In this document: positions 8,302 through 16,517 of the stretch, piece after piece
How positions within the stretch are numbered: position 1 is the first letter of the stretch
Layout: every line of letters starts with the position of its first letter
DNA from: an uncultured Coriobacteriaceae bacterium
Lineage (GTDB): Bacteria > Actinomycetota > Coriobacteriia > Coriobacteriales > UMGS124
NCBI GenBank assembly: GCA_900539345.1
Contig: UQBS01000021.1
Location: 1-42,450, forward strand
DNA: 42,450 nucleotides
Direction of reading: 5' to 3'
Translations under genes and position numbers: made by a program
The notes under the pieces: generated by a model
The model's input: the letters and a program-made list of their open reading frames with translations, nothing else
Database searches by the model: none
Told to the model about the DNA's origin: nothing

Positions 8302-11300
8302 ATGAAGAGCACAGTATCACGGCGTTCTTCGCTATGGGGATTTTTTGCAGCGCTCCTTTTAGGGTTCTGCCTGCTGTTTGCGATGATGCCTGTGTCGCAA
8401 GCGTCAGCCCAAAGCGCATGGACGTATAACACGCTTTCAAATGGAACGCTCCAAATTACTGGATACAACGGCAACATTTCGTCGATGACCATTCCGTCTT
8501 ATATTGATGGTCGTCGAGTAACAGAGATTGGCTCATCGGCTTTTAAAAAACGTGGCACATTGCGTTCCGTCACCATCCCCAAGACGGTGGAGACCGTCGG
8601 CCGGGAGGCCTTCGCGGACTGCACCTCCCTGCGCACGCTGACCATCCAGAACGGCGTCTCCTGCCTCGGCTACCTCGCCTTCTCCGGGTGCACCTCGCTC
8701 ACGTCGGTCACCATCCCCGGCAGCGTGACGAGGCTGGGGACCTCATCTGGCTACTCGGATGGCTACGCCTCCACCTTCGCGGGCTGCACCTCGCTTCGCT
8801 CCGTTACCCTGCAGAACGGCGTGTCCCTCATCGGGAACAACATGTTCTCGGGATGCAGGTCGCTGACCACCGTCAGCGTCGCCTCGAGTGTCAAGTCCAT
8901 CGGAGAGTATGCCTTCCGTAGCTGTTCCTCCCTGCGGACAATCACGATTCCGACAAGCGTGGAATCCATTGGAAGCTGCGCCTTTTACGGATGCAACTCC
9001 CTTTCTTCGGTGAAGCTCCAGACCGGCTTGACTTCCATTGGCAGAGGAGCCTTCCAGGCTTGCAAGTCGCTCTCTTCCGTCACCATCCCCAAGACGGTGG
9101 AGACCGTCGGCCGGGAGGCCTTCGCGGACTGCACCTCCCTGCGCACGCTGACCATCCAGAACGGCGTCTCCTGCCTCGGCTACCTCGCCTTCTCCGGGTG
9201 CACCTCGCTCACGTCGGTCACCATCCCCGGCAGCGTGACGAGGCTGGGGACCTCATCTGGCTACTCGGATGGCTACGCCTCCACCTTCGCGGGCTGCACC
9301 TCGCTTCGCTCCGTTACCCTGCAGAACGGCGTGTCCCTCATCGGGAACAACATGTTCTCGGGATGCAGGTCGCTGACTGCGATTTCAATTCCCGAAAGTG
9401 TTACTTTCTTTGGAGACAGAGCGTTCAATGGTTGCACAGCCTTGCATACGGTATCGATAAAAAGCGGCGTAACGTCATTGGGTTCTTCTGCTTTCAGTGG
9501 TTGTACTGCCCTGCGTTCAATTGTGATTCCCGGAACTATTCCTGAGATTGGTAGCTCTGCCTTTGAAGGCTGCACGTCGCTGGCGTCTGCTATTATTCAA
9601 AACGGCGTGTCCGCAATCGACTCTTACGCCTTTTACGGGTGCTCTCAATTGACCCGCGTCTCCATTCCTAGTAGCGTTACCACCATTGGCCGTCAGGCTT
9701 TCGACAAATGCAATCGTGTGACCCTTTATGTCCAAAACGGTAGCTATGCGCTTACATATGCCAAAGCCAATGGCATCCGCTATAGCACGGCTGCTTTGCG
9801 TACGGTCAGTTTTGTGAGCAACGGTGGTTCTTCCGTTGCTTCTCAGGTTGTTGCAAACGGAAGCAAGGCGTCCAAGCCTTCCAACCCCACGTGCTCGGGT
9901 TACACGTTCGTTGGCTGGTATTCGGACAAAAACCTTACGAAGGCTTACAACTTCAACACGGCTGTGAAGTCGAACATCACCCTCTATGCCAAGTGGAAGA
10001 AGATTGTGCCACCTACAAGCTTTAAGGATGTTCCCTCTGGGCAGTGGTACACAACTTGGGTGACGCAGGCTGCCAAGGCCGGGCTCATGACGGGCACGAA
10101 GAACCCCAACGGTACCTATACCGGCTATTTCGAACCCGATCGCGGCATCACGCGCGCGGAGGTTGCTACTGTGCTGTGGCGTATTGCAGGCAGCCCCTCG
10201 TCGAGTTATTCGGTACCGAGTGACGTGCGCGGGCATTGGGCGCAGACGGCCGTGGCCTGGTGTGCTTCCAAGGGTATCGTTACCGGCTACACCTCCGGAC
10301 CCTACAGGGGCATGTTCCGTCCTGATGCTCAGGTGACTCGCGAAGAGCTTGCCACGATGGTGTACCGTTTTGCCAAGTGGTCGGGCGTGAAGACTTCCAA
10401 TCCTCCCAAGAAGGCGTTCAACTCCTGCGGTGACACTTCATGCGTTTCCTCCTGGGCACGTGATGCCATGGTGTGGTGCTCTGCGGCCGGTGTCATTACT
10501 GGCGTGCAGGGTGGCTCTAAGCCAATGCTTTGCCCGCAAGACGGCGCAACACGTGCGATGGCCGCCAAGATTTTCGTTCAGACAAAGAAACTCGCCTCAA
10601 AGTCGATTGCACCATACACTGAAGAGGAAGGGGAGATTCCTGTCACCGATGCGGAACCTGCCCCCGCTCTCGAGATTCCGACCGTGAAGCCCAAGCTTTT
10701 CTTTGGAACCACCGAAGAGGGATTCGCATACGTTGTCGTGCCTGATGGCTACGAGGCCGAGGACGGCACTGGGTTCGTTATTGACCAGTACTACGAGCAG
10801 CTCGGTGGCCGCTATGTAGGCCCCGGTGCTTACATCACCGGCTACTGCGGCAGCGACACATCTCTCGTGCTTCCCGATTCGGTTATGGCCGAGAGGCAGA
10901 AGTTGGTAGAAGTCGTTGGTGCCACCGAAGTTATTCAGGCCGATGCAGAGGTGACGCCCGGGGCGGATGTCGTACCCGATGCCGATTCCCCCGTTATCGA
11001 CGTTGATGCCGCGGTGGCTGAACCTCAGCCTCAGATGACTAGCATGGACGCTGCGATGACTACTGATGCAGCGGCACAGACGGATAGCGAGGAAAACCGG
11101 TCTTCTGATGGCGAGGAAGCCGAATCCGGATCGGCAGACACAAGCGACGCTTCTGCAGTCGATGGAACTGCCGCTGACTCTACCTCCATGAATGACTCCG
11201 TGTCCGTCGTTTCGTACGAGGTCGTCACTGAGTCCTACGATGCTCCTGTGGTGTCGGCCAACCTCTCTTGGGGCAAGGGCCGCACGCTTGATAAGGAGGC

Positions 11301-12099
11301 CGACCACAAGGTTGTGACCGGTGCCGAGGATCCGGCAGATCAACAGGCTGGCATGGATGACGCAGGTCACTCTCGCATCGCGAGCCTTTCTATCCAGCGT
11401 GGGTGTGCGCTTGCGCAGCTTAACGCAAGCGGTAACCTCATTACCCGAATCACGCTTTTGGGCGATGAGACTCTCGGTGGTCTTCCCTCGTTGAGGATTC
11501 TCGACCTGTCCAACACGCAGCTCGAGTCTTTCGATACGGTGATGTTCCCCACACTCGAAAGCCTCTCTTTGGAGAATTGCCCCCTCAGCGACGAGGCGTT
11601 GCAACAACTAGGCGCTTGGTTGGGCGCGACCGGACTCACGGCAGATTTGAACGGCGCGGGCCCCGTTTCCGTCAATGCCAATGAAGTCCCCGCAGATGCC
11701 GAGCAGCCTTCTAACACAGGCGATGACACCAAGGCACCCACGAATTCCGAAAAGCCGGGCACAGCCACGGCGCCCGAGGTTCCTTCAGGCTCAGTTGACC
11801 CGACCGAGCCTAGCGAGCCGGCAGTGCCCGCCCCTGGCGATTCCATGGAGCCGACCGAGCCTGAACCCCCGGCACAACCGGGCGACACGTCGACTCCCGA
11901 GACACCTGCTGCCGGTGACGACGGCTCCTCTGAAATGCCCGAGATGCCCGGCGATTCATCCACGGCCCAAGAGCCCTCTGAGAGCGGAATCAGCGTGCCT
12001 TCCGAGAGCCCCGAGCTTTCCGATGGCCCTGTCGCGTCTTCTGGCGAGACGGCAATTGTCCTTTCTACCGGCGAGAGCCTCTTTGGGCTTGCCGCGTAG
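8302..12099 (+). CDS. BspA-type leucine-rich-repeat surface protein with InlB repeat and 3x SLH
   Basis: ATG 8302 has AGGTGA (8287-8292) at good spacing; the in-frame GTG 8290 does not. Residues 1-38 are a Sec signal (hydrophobic 12-29, cut near SASA/QS). Residues about 45-495 are LRR_5/BspA repeats of the form A-F-x-G-C-x-x-L-x-x-V-x-I-P. One InlB B-repeat follows (about 501-566), then three SLH domains (about 572-763), a conserved VVVPDGYE region, an LRR-like domain (about 983-1120) and an acidic Pro-rich tail ending without LPXTG. From the InlB repeat onward the layout copies the SLH-peptidase gene, so the two share a wall-anchoring module with different N-terminal heads. BspA-type repeats are known from adhesins that bind host matrix proteins or other bacteria; that role is inferred here. 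Two stretches of the LRR region are exact copies of each other and richer in GC than their surroundings. Confidence 0.88.
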   Translation: MKSTVSRRSSLWGFFAALLLGFCLLFAMMPVSQASAQSAWTYNTLSNGTLQITGYNGNISSMTIPSYIDGRRVTEIGSSAFKKRGTLRSVTIPKTVETVGREAFADCTSLRTLTIQNGVSCLGYLAFSGCTSLTSVTIPGSVTRLGTSSGYSDGYASTFAGCTSLRSVTLQNGVSLIGNNMFSGCRSLTTVSVASSVKSIGEYAFRSCSSLRTITIPTSVESIGSCAFYGCNSLSSVKLQTGLTSIGRGAFQACKSLSSVTIPKTVETVGREAFADCTSLRTLTIQNGVSCLGYLAFSGCTSLTSVTIPGSVTRLGTSSGYSDGYASTFAGCTSLRSVTLQNGVSLIGNNMFSGCRSLTAISIPESVTFFGDRAFNGCTALHTVSIKSGVTSLGSSAFSGCTALRSIVIPGTIPEIGSSAFEGCTSLASAIIQNGVSAIDSYAFYGCSQLTRVSIPSSVTTIGRQAFDKCNRVTLYVQNGSYALTYAKANGIRYSTAALRTVSFVSNGGSSVASQVVANGSKASKPSNPTCSGYTFVGWYSDKNLTKAYNFNTAVKSNITLYAKWKKIVPPTSFKDVPSGQWYTTWVTQAAKAGLMTGTKNPNGTYTGYFEPDRGITRAEVATVLWRIAGSPSSSYSVPSDVRGHWAQTAVAWCASKGIVTGYTSGPYRGMFRPDAQVTREELATMVYRFAKWSGVKTSNPPKKAFNSCGDTSCVSSWARDAMVWCSAAGVITGVQGGSKPMLCPQDGATRAMAAKIFVQTKKLASKSIAPYTEEEGEIPVTDAEPAPALEIPTVKPKLFFGTTEEGFAYVVVPDGYEAEDGTGFVIDQYYEQLGGRYVGPGAYITGYCGSDTSLVLPDSVMAERQKLVEVVGATEVIQADAEVTPGADVVPDADSPVIDVDAAVAEPQPQMTSMDAAMTTDAAAQTDSEENRSSDGEEAESGSADTSDASAVDGTAADSTSMNDSVSVVSYEVVTESYDAPVVSANLSWGKGRTLDKEADHKVVTGAEDPADQQAGMDDAGHSRIASLSIQRGCALAQLNASGNLITRITLLGDETLGGLPSLRILDLSNTQLESFDTVMFPTLESLSLENCPLSDEALQQLGAWLGATGLTADLNGAGPVSVNANEVPADAEQPSNTGDDTKAPTNSEKPGTATAPEVPSGSVDPTEPSEPAVPAPGDSMEPTEPEPPAQPGDTSTPETPAAGDDGSSEMPEMPGDSSTAQEPSESGISVPSESPELSDGPVASSGETAIVLSTGESLFGLAA
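8565..8867 (+). repeat. 303-bp exact repeat, copy 1 (copy 2 at 9075-9377)
   Basis: Every base from 8565 to 8867 matches 9075 to 9377, an offset of 510 bp that stays in frame (101 codons). The copies encode four to five leucine-rich repeats. They use strongly GC-ending codons, unlike the flanking LRR codons such as those at 8890-9060 and 9380-9780. Confidence 0.95.
9075..9377 (+). repeat. 303-bp exact repeat, copy 2
   Basis: It is identical to 8565-8867. The sequences diverge at once on both sides, and the segment between the copies (8868-9074) is a normal, lower-GC stretch of the same LRR domain. Confidence 0.95.
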
Positions 12100-12120
12100 C
12101 GGGAAACCTACCAGCACATT

Positions 12121-12153
12121 TGGCCCCGCTTGTCGAAATGGCAAGCGGGGCCA
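12121..12153. repeat. 12-bp perfect hairpin downstream of the LRR-SLH gene
   Basis: TGGCCCCGCTTG (12121-12132) pairs with 12142-12153 across a 9-base loop. No T-run follows on either strand, so it may act only together with the neighbouring terminator. Confidence 0.6.
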
Positions 12154-12164
12154 TCAGACCATGT

Positions 12165-12210
12165 AAAGTGCCGCGTGGGAGAGCGCACATCTCCCACGCG
12201 GCACTTTTGT
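12165..12210. terminator. Bidirectional terminator between convergent genes
   Basis: A 17-bp perfect stem pairs 12165-12181 with 12191-12207 across a 9-base loop. A T-tract ends it on the plus strand (CACTTTTG), and the AAAG at its left end gives T residues on the minus strand. It serves the plus-strand LRR-SLH gene and the minus-strand ATPase gene that ends at 12281. Confidence 0.85.
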
Positions 12211-12280
12211 CATGCATTGGCGCATGCTTGGTTAACCAAATATGCCATTCGTCACACCCGGCAGGTTGATCGCAGGCGCC

Positions 12281-13867
12281 TTAACTCCTGCCCGTTCCGT
12301 CCCCAACAACCCACCCATCGATGGTCTGCTCCTTCTCGGAGAAGTTGACGCCGACCTTTACGAGTTGTCGGCCATCTGCGGAGAAGGGGAGCGCGCAGTC
12401 TTTGGCATCAATCTGCGCCAGGGCTTCTTCGGGCGTCTTGTTGTACTTGAACTCCATGACGTAGACGATCTCATCGGTTTTGACTGCGGCATCAATGCGG
12501 CCCGTCGCCGTTTTGAACTCGGTCTCGATTTGGATGCCGAGCAGGTCAAAGATGAGGTAGAACTTCGTCTGAAAGCCACGCTCATCTCGCGAGCCCAGGT
12601 GATAGGGAATGCTTGCCAGATATGCTCGCATTCCCTTTAGGGCATGGTCTATGTCTCCTGCGCGCAGGTCGGCAGAAAACGCATCAAGGAAACTGTAATG
12701 CTCGCGCAAGGCATCGGGTGAGGCGTGCTCTACCAGGCTTTTCGAGAGACCGCGGCTGACTTCCTCGTTGGGGATGCCAAGGGTAAACGTATGTGTGAGA
12801 GCGTCGTAGCTCTTGATGGTTAGATAGCCACCTTGGTACAGCATGGGAAGAGGGGTTCTCATTCTTTGAGCGGGAACGTCAAACTCTTCCTCTCGCGCCT
12901 GGCAACTCTCAAGGGCGGAGATATCCCACTCTTGTTTCTTTAGCAGGTCGACCAAGAAGGTCGGCGTTCCCGTCGCAAACCAATAGTCGCCAATCTTGTT
13001 GTCCCGGAAGGCACCGAGAAGGCTATAGGGATTGTAGATGTCGGGAGACGGGTCGCAGAAGTGATAGCCGTCGTATTGGCGTTTAAGTGCAGCCAGGGTT
13101 CCGGCATGGTCCATCTCCAGCGTCTCAGACAGCCCGTCTACATCTTGAGATAGCTGTGTGACCAGCTCCTCTTCGGTGATGCCACAGATGGCCGCATACT
13201 CGGGTTGCATGCTGATGTTTGTGAGGTTGTTAAGCTCGCTGAAGATGCTGAGCTGGGCGAACTTGGTGATGCCCGTGATGAAGACGAAACGCAAGTACTC
13301 ATCACACGCTTTGAGCGGAGCGAAAAACTCGCGCATCACATCCTGGAAAACAGGCAGCTTCTGCGGGTCGTCAACCACATTGAGCAGAGGAGCGTCGTAT
13401 TCGTCCGCGAGCACGACAGCGGGCTTGCCCGTTTGAGCATAGGCGCGACGAATCAGCCCCATGAGACGCGATCCGGGCGTCTTCATCGAATTATCCCGGC
13501 CCCACTGCGCCTCTTCAAACGAGAGAGCGGCGTCAAGGAGGTCGAGCAGGATCTCAGGGTCGCGCGTCTTGACCGTGCTCAAATCCAAGCGAATAACTGG
13601 GTACCTCTCCCAGGTGCCCTCTAGCTTCTCAATCGCCAGCCCACCAAACAAATCACGACGGCCTTCAAAATACGCCTGAAGCGTCGAGACGAGGAGCGAT
13701 TTGCCAAACCGTCTCGGACGGCTCAGAAAGAAGGCCCCATCGGACTCATTGGCCAGACGGTACACGAGCGCCGTCTTGTCAACATATACATAGTTGCCCT
13801 GTCGAATCTTGGAGAACGTCTGGATGCCAACGGGATAGCGTCTGCGCGGCTCTTGTGCGTTGTCCAT
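12281..13867 (-). CDS. AAA-ATPase-like / PD-(D/E)XK nuclease-family protein
   Basis: The product (528 aa) matches the family in which an AAA-ATPase-like domain (PF09820 type) is joined to a C-terminal PD-(D/E)XK domain (PF08011 type). The N-terminus reads YPVGIQTFSKIR, then YVYVDKTALVY, then SRPRRFGKSLLVST, a Walker-A-like loop. Further along are VLADEYDAPL (Walker-B-like) and FVFITGITKFAQLSIFS. The C-terminus has GRIDAAV and, later, VMEFKYN, which supply the Asp and Glu-x-Lys of the nuclease fold. The start has an AAGGAGGA ribosome site at good spacing. These proteins are very common in gut Bacteroidetes, Firmicutes and Coriobacteria, often in many copies. Their true role is not established, though mobile-element or defence links have been suggested. 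It stands alone here, facing the LRR-SLH gene. Confidence 0.85.
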   Translation of the reverse strand: MDNAQEPRRRYPVGIQTFSKIRQGNYVYVDKTALVYRLANESDGAFFLSRPRRFGKSLLVSTLQAYFEGRRDLFGGLAIEKLEGTWERYPVIRLDLSTVKTRDPEILLDLLDAALSFEEAQWGRDNSMKTPGSRLMGLIRRAYAQTGKPAVVLADEYDAPLLNVVDDPQKLPVFQDVMREFFAPLKACDEYLRFVFITGITKFAQLSIFSELNNLTNISMQPEYAAICGITEEELVTQLSQDVDGLSETLEMDHAGTLAALKRQYDGYHFCDPSPDIYNPYSLLGAFRDNKIGDYWFATGTPTFLVDLLKKQEWDISALESCQAREEEFDVPAQRMRTPLPMLYQGGYLTIKSYDALTHTFTLGIPNEEVSRGLSKSLVEHASPDALREHYSFLDAFSADLRAGDIDHALKGMRAYLASIPYHLGSRDERGFQTKFYLIFDLLGIQIETEFKTATGRIDAAVKTDEIVYVMEFKYNKTPEEALAQIDAKDCALPFSADGRQLVKVGVNFSEKEQTIDGWVVGDGTGRS

Positions 13868-13902
13868 GTCCGTCCTCCTTTGGGCTGCTTGCTTTTGGGT
13901 CT

Positions 13903-13908
13903 AGTATA
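13903..13908 (-). promoter_or_regulatory. Candidate -10 box (TATACT) for the ATPase gene
   Basis: Read on the minus strand, TATACT lies about 35 bases upstream of the start codon. No convincing -35 box was found at 16-18 bp, so this is tentative. Confidence 0.3.
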
Positions 13909-13973
13909 CGCGGACGGGTCGAGTGAATGGTGGATTCCTCGCCCCGTCCACGGGCAAAGCGTCGGGGCCGCCC

Positions 13974-14918
13974 TTACCCCACCCTCATCGTCACTTGGGC
14001 GCTATAGATGCCGTCGGCGACTTCGGTTTTGAAGGTGCCGCCATTTCGCTGCGCCAGCTTGTCCACGATTTGACGGCCCCATCCGTGTTCCTCCGAGTAG
14101 GCCTTGAGACTGACGCCGTTGCTGTTGTAGGGCAGGGTGTCCGGCGTGCAGGCGTTGCGGACGTCAATGAAGAGCCAGCCAGCTCGGGGCATGGCCCGCA
14201 CATCCACGAAGGCTTTCTCACCGAGGGGCGCCGTTGCATTGAGAGCGTTGTCGATAAGGTTGGCAAAGACGGCGCAAAGCTCGATGTCGGGGACCGCCGA
14301 CTTTTCTGGCACATCAACCTTGAACTCCAGGGGTACCCCCAGTTCATGGGCATGGAAAAACTTCGCGCTGAACAAGGCATCCAGCACGGGCGAGTTGCAC
14401 AGGTACTTGACTGGCACCGTATTCACGCACGCGGCTTCGGCAAGTGCGGCCTGGGTCGCATCGTTATCGCCGGCTTGCAAGCCCTCGAGCGCGTCTTCGA
14501 TGCAACGGCGCAGTCGGGCTCGCGTTGCGCATGCACTGTCTGCCTGTTCGTTAAGATAGTGGCCTTGCTGCATAATCGCCTTTATCTGCCTTGTCAGCAG
14601 AAGCGACTTGTAGATGGCAATGTCTTCTTCCTCGGCTGTAAAAAGCCTGCGAAAGAGGAAGACATCGTAGGCCGTGCATGCCAAGCTCAGCGTCGCAGTG
14701 ACAAAGACCACGCCACTTGACAGGCCGTATGCGGACTCAGCCCATATTGCATAGAGCGAAAGTATCAGCTGGCTCAAGGGGAAGAGGACGTTGACAAGTC
14801 TGCGGTAGAGGGCGGACGTGCGCAATCGTCTCCAAAGGACAACGCACGCCACAGCAAGAGAGGCGCTGGCGATGGCGGCATAGACAAACGCGACAGTCCT
14901 GATCGTTTCGGCAGCCAT
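13974..14918 (-). CDS. Membrane GHKL ATPase, second half of a split sensor kinase (314 aa)
   Basis: Three to four N-terminal transmembrane segments (about residues 8-110) precede a helical region and a GHKL ATP-binding domain of the AgrC/CitA class. The N box reads CAVFANLIDNALNA, and a glycine-rich HGWGRQIVDKLAQRNGG box lies near the C-terminus. The helical region (about 125-185) sits where the phospho-accepting helix should be (LLTRQIKAIMQQG, then ATRARLRRC). It lacks the RHD-x-x-N-H motif, so the protein probably cannot phosphorylate itself in the usual way. Its start overlaps the stop of the upstream partner by one base (TAATG), with GGAGGCGG as ribosome site, so the two are translationally coupled. 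The partner carries the missing histidine. No response regulator lies next to the pair. Confidence 0.8.
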   Translation of the reverse strand: MAAETIRTVAFVYAAIASASLAVACVVLWRRLRTSALYRRLVNVLFPLSQLILSLYAIWAESAYGLSSGVVFVTATLSLACTAYDVFLFRRLFTAEEEDIAIYKSLLLTRQIKAIMQQGHYLNEQADSACATRARLRRCIEDALEGLQAGDNDATQAALAEAACVNTVPVKYLCNSPVLDALFSAKFFHAHELGVPLEFKVDVPEKSAVPDIELCAVFANLIDNALNATAPLGEKAFVDVRAMPRAGWLFIDVRNACTPDTLPYNSNGVSLKAYSEEHGWGRQIVDKLAQRNGGTFKTEVADGIYSAQVTMRVG

Positions 14919-15853
14919 TATTGAACCGCCTCCTTCTCCACATCCATTGCCTCGATGGCGTCCAATTCCGCGAGAACCTGCCTTCCGTACTCAACGGCGC
15001 GGTCTTGCTCTCCCTGCTTCACGAGTATGTCGAGAACCTGCAGGTGGTTGTTCATGTCATGGCGTGCGTGCGCGGTTTTCTCCACCTGATGCTTCAAGTC
15101 GGAGAACATGCGAAGCTCTTCGTCAAGCTGACTGGCAAGTGCCTCCGTCTCGGCTTGACGCTCCAATGTGCGCTTCCAGCGCCGCGCCACAACGATAAGG
15201 GACGCATCCACCACCAGGCAGAGCAACAGCAGGGCCACCGAGACGAGCAGCAGAGGAAGCTGGCCTTCTTTGTCGCTTGTATCCATGAGCAGAAGGAGCA
15301 TTCCCCACATGAAAAAGACCTGGAAGATGGGAACAGCCGAGAAAATCATCTCTCGTTTTGCATCTGACTCGCTCATGGGCTCCGTGCCATACGTCTTGTT
15401 CCACCGCGCAAGGAGTCCCCGGAGGGGTTTGTGCCCGATCAAGATGATTGCTGCAAAAAGCAGCTCGACGAAAAGGTAAAGCGGGATTGCCTCGGCAACG
15501 TTGTCGTCAACTCCGTACTGCAGGCCGCAGGCAACGAGGATAAGCCCGCACGCCATCTCGCCAAACCACAGAAGGCCTAGTGCGACGGCACATGCCACAA
15601 GGCGGCGTGCCAGGGGGATCTTTCGGTCGTAGAAAAGCGGCGGCACAACAAATATATTAAGCAGAATGATAATGAGGCTGACGGGGGAGCCCGGCGTGCC
15701 TATCGTGCGCTTGAAGACCATCCCCGACACGGCGAGGACTGCCTCGATGAGTACAAACCACCACTTGTGTTTCATGGGCAGCAGGCGCGTTTGCGCGTAG
15801 ATGAGCGCGGCATTGGGGATGTTGCCGAGCAAGTCGAAGATGAATGTGACCAT
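14918..15853 (-). CDS. Membrane sensor with phospho-accepting helix but no ATPase (311 aa)
   Basis: ATG 15853 is preferred over ATG 15868 because AGAGGTG precedes it. About six hydrophobic segments (residues 1-235) form a membrane sensor. A cytoplasmic coiled stretch follows, ending in HQVEKTAHARHDMNNHLQVL. This is the RHD-x-x-N-H-x-x-x motif of AgrC/SpoOB-like histidine kinases, with the histidine of RHD as the likely phosphorylation site. The protein ends about 45 residues later, so no ATP-binding domain is present. The coupled downstream gene supplies a GHKL ATPase. The simplest reading is a hetero-dimeric kinase in which the partner phosphorylates this histidine. The alternative is an ancient gene split with only partial function. 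The signal it senses is unknown. Confidence 0.8.
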   Translation of the reverse strand: MVTFIFDLLGNIPNAALIYAQTRLLPMKHKWWFVLIEAVLAVSGMVFKRTIGTPGSPVSLIIILLNIFVVPPLFYDRKIPLARRLVACAVALGLLWFGEMACGLILVACGLQYGVDDNVAEAIPLYLFVELLFAAIILIGHKPLRGLLARWNKTYGTEPMSESDAKREMIFSAVPIFQVFFMWGMLLLLMDTSDKEGQLPLLLVSVALLLLCLVVDASLIVVARRWKRTLERQAETEALASQLDEELRMFSDLKHQVEKTAHARHDMNNHLQVLDILVKQGEQDRAVEYGRQVLAELDAIEAMDVEKEAVQ

Positions 15854-15933
15854 GTGCACCTCTTGCATATCCCGTCGTCAGTTGCGTCTCGTGGTATTGT
15901 GCGCGAGACAGACCTCGCCAGGATAAACTTTCA

Positions 15934-15954
15934 GGATTGAAGCGCCTTCAATCC
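15934..15954. promoter_or_regulatory. Perfect 9-bp inverted repeat between divergent genes
   Basis: GGATTGAAG-CGC-CTTCAATCC lies in the 264-bp region between the sensor-kinase operon (minus) and rpsO (plus). A second, 6-bp inverted repeat, GTCTCG...CGAGAC, spans about 15888-15911. Neither has a T-tract, so an operator or an mRNA 5' structure is more likely than a terminator. The rest of the region shows a possible TATCCT box near 16018 and no gene. Confidence 0.4.
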
Positions 15955-16117
15955 AACGCAGATTTCGTGTGGGCGGGGCCGTTTGGGAACCCGAAAGGCG
16001 AAAACGAACGGGAATGGTGTATCCTACTTGCGTTTGACCCTTGCCCCGGTTGCAACCTCCATCGGATTGCATCTGAGACAGGGGCGTCTTTATCAGGTTA
16101 GATGGAAAGGAACCACA

Positions 16118-16393
16118 ATGGTCACCAAGGAGCAGAAGGCCGCTATCGTCGCTGAGTTCGGCAAGGATGCCAACGACACCGGCACCCCCCGCGTTCAGGT
16201 CGCTCTTCTCACCGCTCGTATCCGTGAGCTCACCGAGCACTGCAAGCAGCACCCCCACGACTTCCACAGCCGTCGTGGCCTGCTGATGCTCGTCGGCCAC
16301 CGTCGCTCGCTGCTTCGCTACATCCGCTCCAACGATATCAACGAGTATCGTGAGCTCATCGCTAAGCTCGAGCTTCGCGACAACATCCAGTAA
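16118..16393 (+). CDS. rpsO: 30S ribosomal protein S15
   Basis: A 91-residue product starts at ATG 16118, with AAAGGA ten bases before it. S15 hallmarks are present: TGTPRVQVALLTARI, LTEHCKQHPHDFHSRRGLL, and VGHRRSLLRYIRSND near the C-terminus. The protein binds 16S rRNA early in assembly of the small-subunit platform. An upstream in-frame extension to 15983 looks non-coding. The gene order rpsO-pnp is conserved across bacteria. Confidence 0.97.
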   Translation: MVTKEQKAAIVAEFGKDANDTGTPRVQVALLTARIRELTEHCKQHPHDFHSRRGLLMLVGHRRSLLRYIRSNDINEYRELIAKLELRDNIQ

Positions 16394-16404
16394 GTTGTCT
16401 TTTA

Positions 16405-16426
16405 GGGGCGCACTAGCGCCCCTTTT
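16405..16426 (+). terminator. Terminator or attenuator between rpsO and pnp
   Basis: A 7-bp stem (GGGGCGC / GCGCCCC) with loop ACTA is followed by TTTT. It may end rpsO transcripts or only reduce read-through into pnp. Confidence 0.8.
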
Positions 16427-16476
16427 CGTTTTGCGTCCACATGGGGCTCGATAGCCGGGGCGCAGGCGCATAGGTC

Positions 16477-16498
16477 CCGCTCGCAATGGGGCGAGCGG
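16477..16498 (+). promoter_or_regulatory. 5' hairpin just upstream of the pnp ribosome site
   Basis: An 8-bp perfect stem CCGCTCGC/GCGAGCGG with loop AATGGG ends about six bases before the GAAGGAGA ribosome site of pnp. In Escherichia coli a leader stem-loop cut by RNase III lets PNPase control its own mRNA. A like role here is an inference from position only. Confidence 0.4.
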
Positions 16499-16517
16499 AG
16501 TTGAAGGAGATTGCAGA

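Noticed and set aside
5521..12099. LPXTG sortase anchors on the two SLH proteins
   Set aside because: Both C-termini end in short acidic/Ala tails without LPXTG, hydrophobic helix or basic tail.
15878..16486. Minus-strand open frame of 202 codons opposite rpsO
   Set aside because: It covers a certain ribosomal gene and its promoter region, with no domain or ribosome site.
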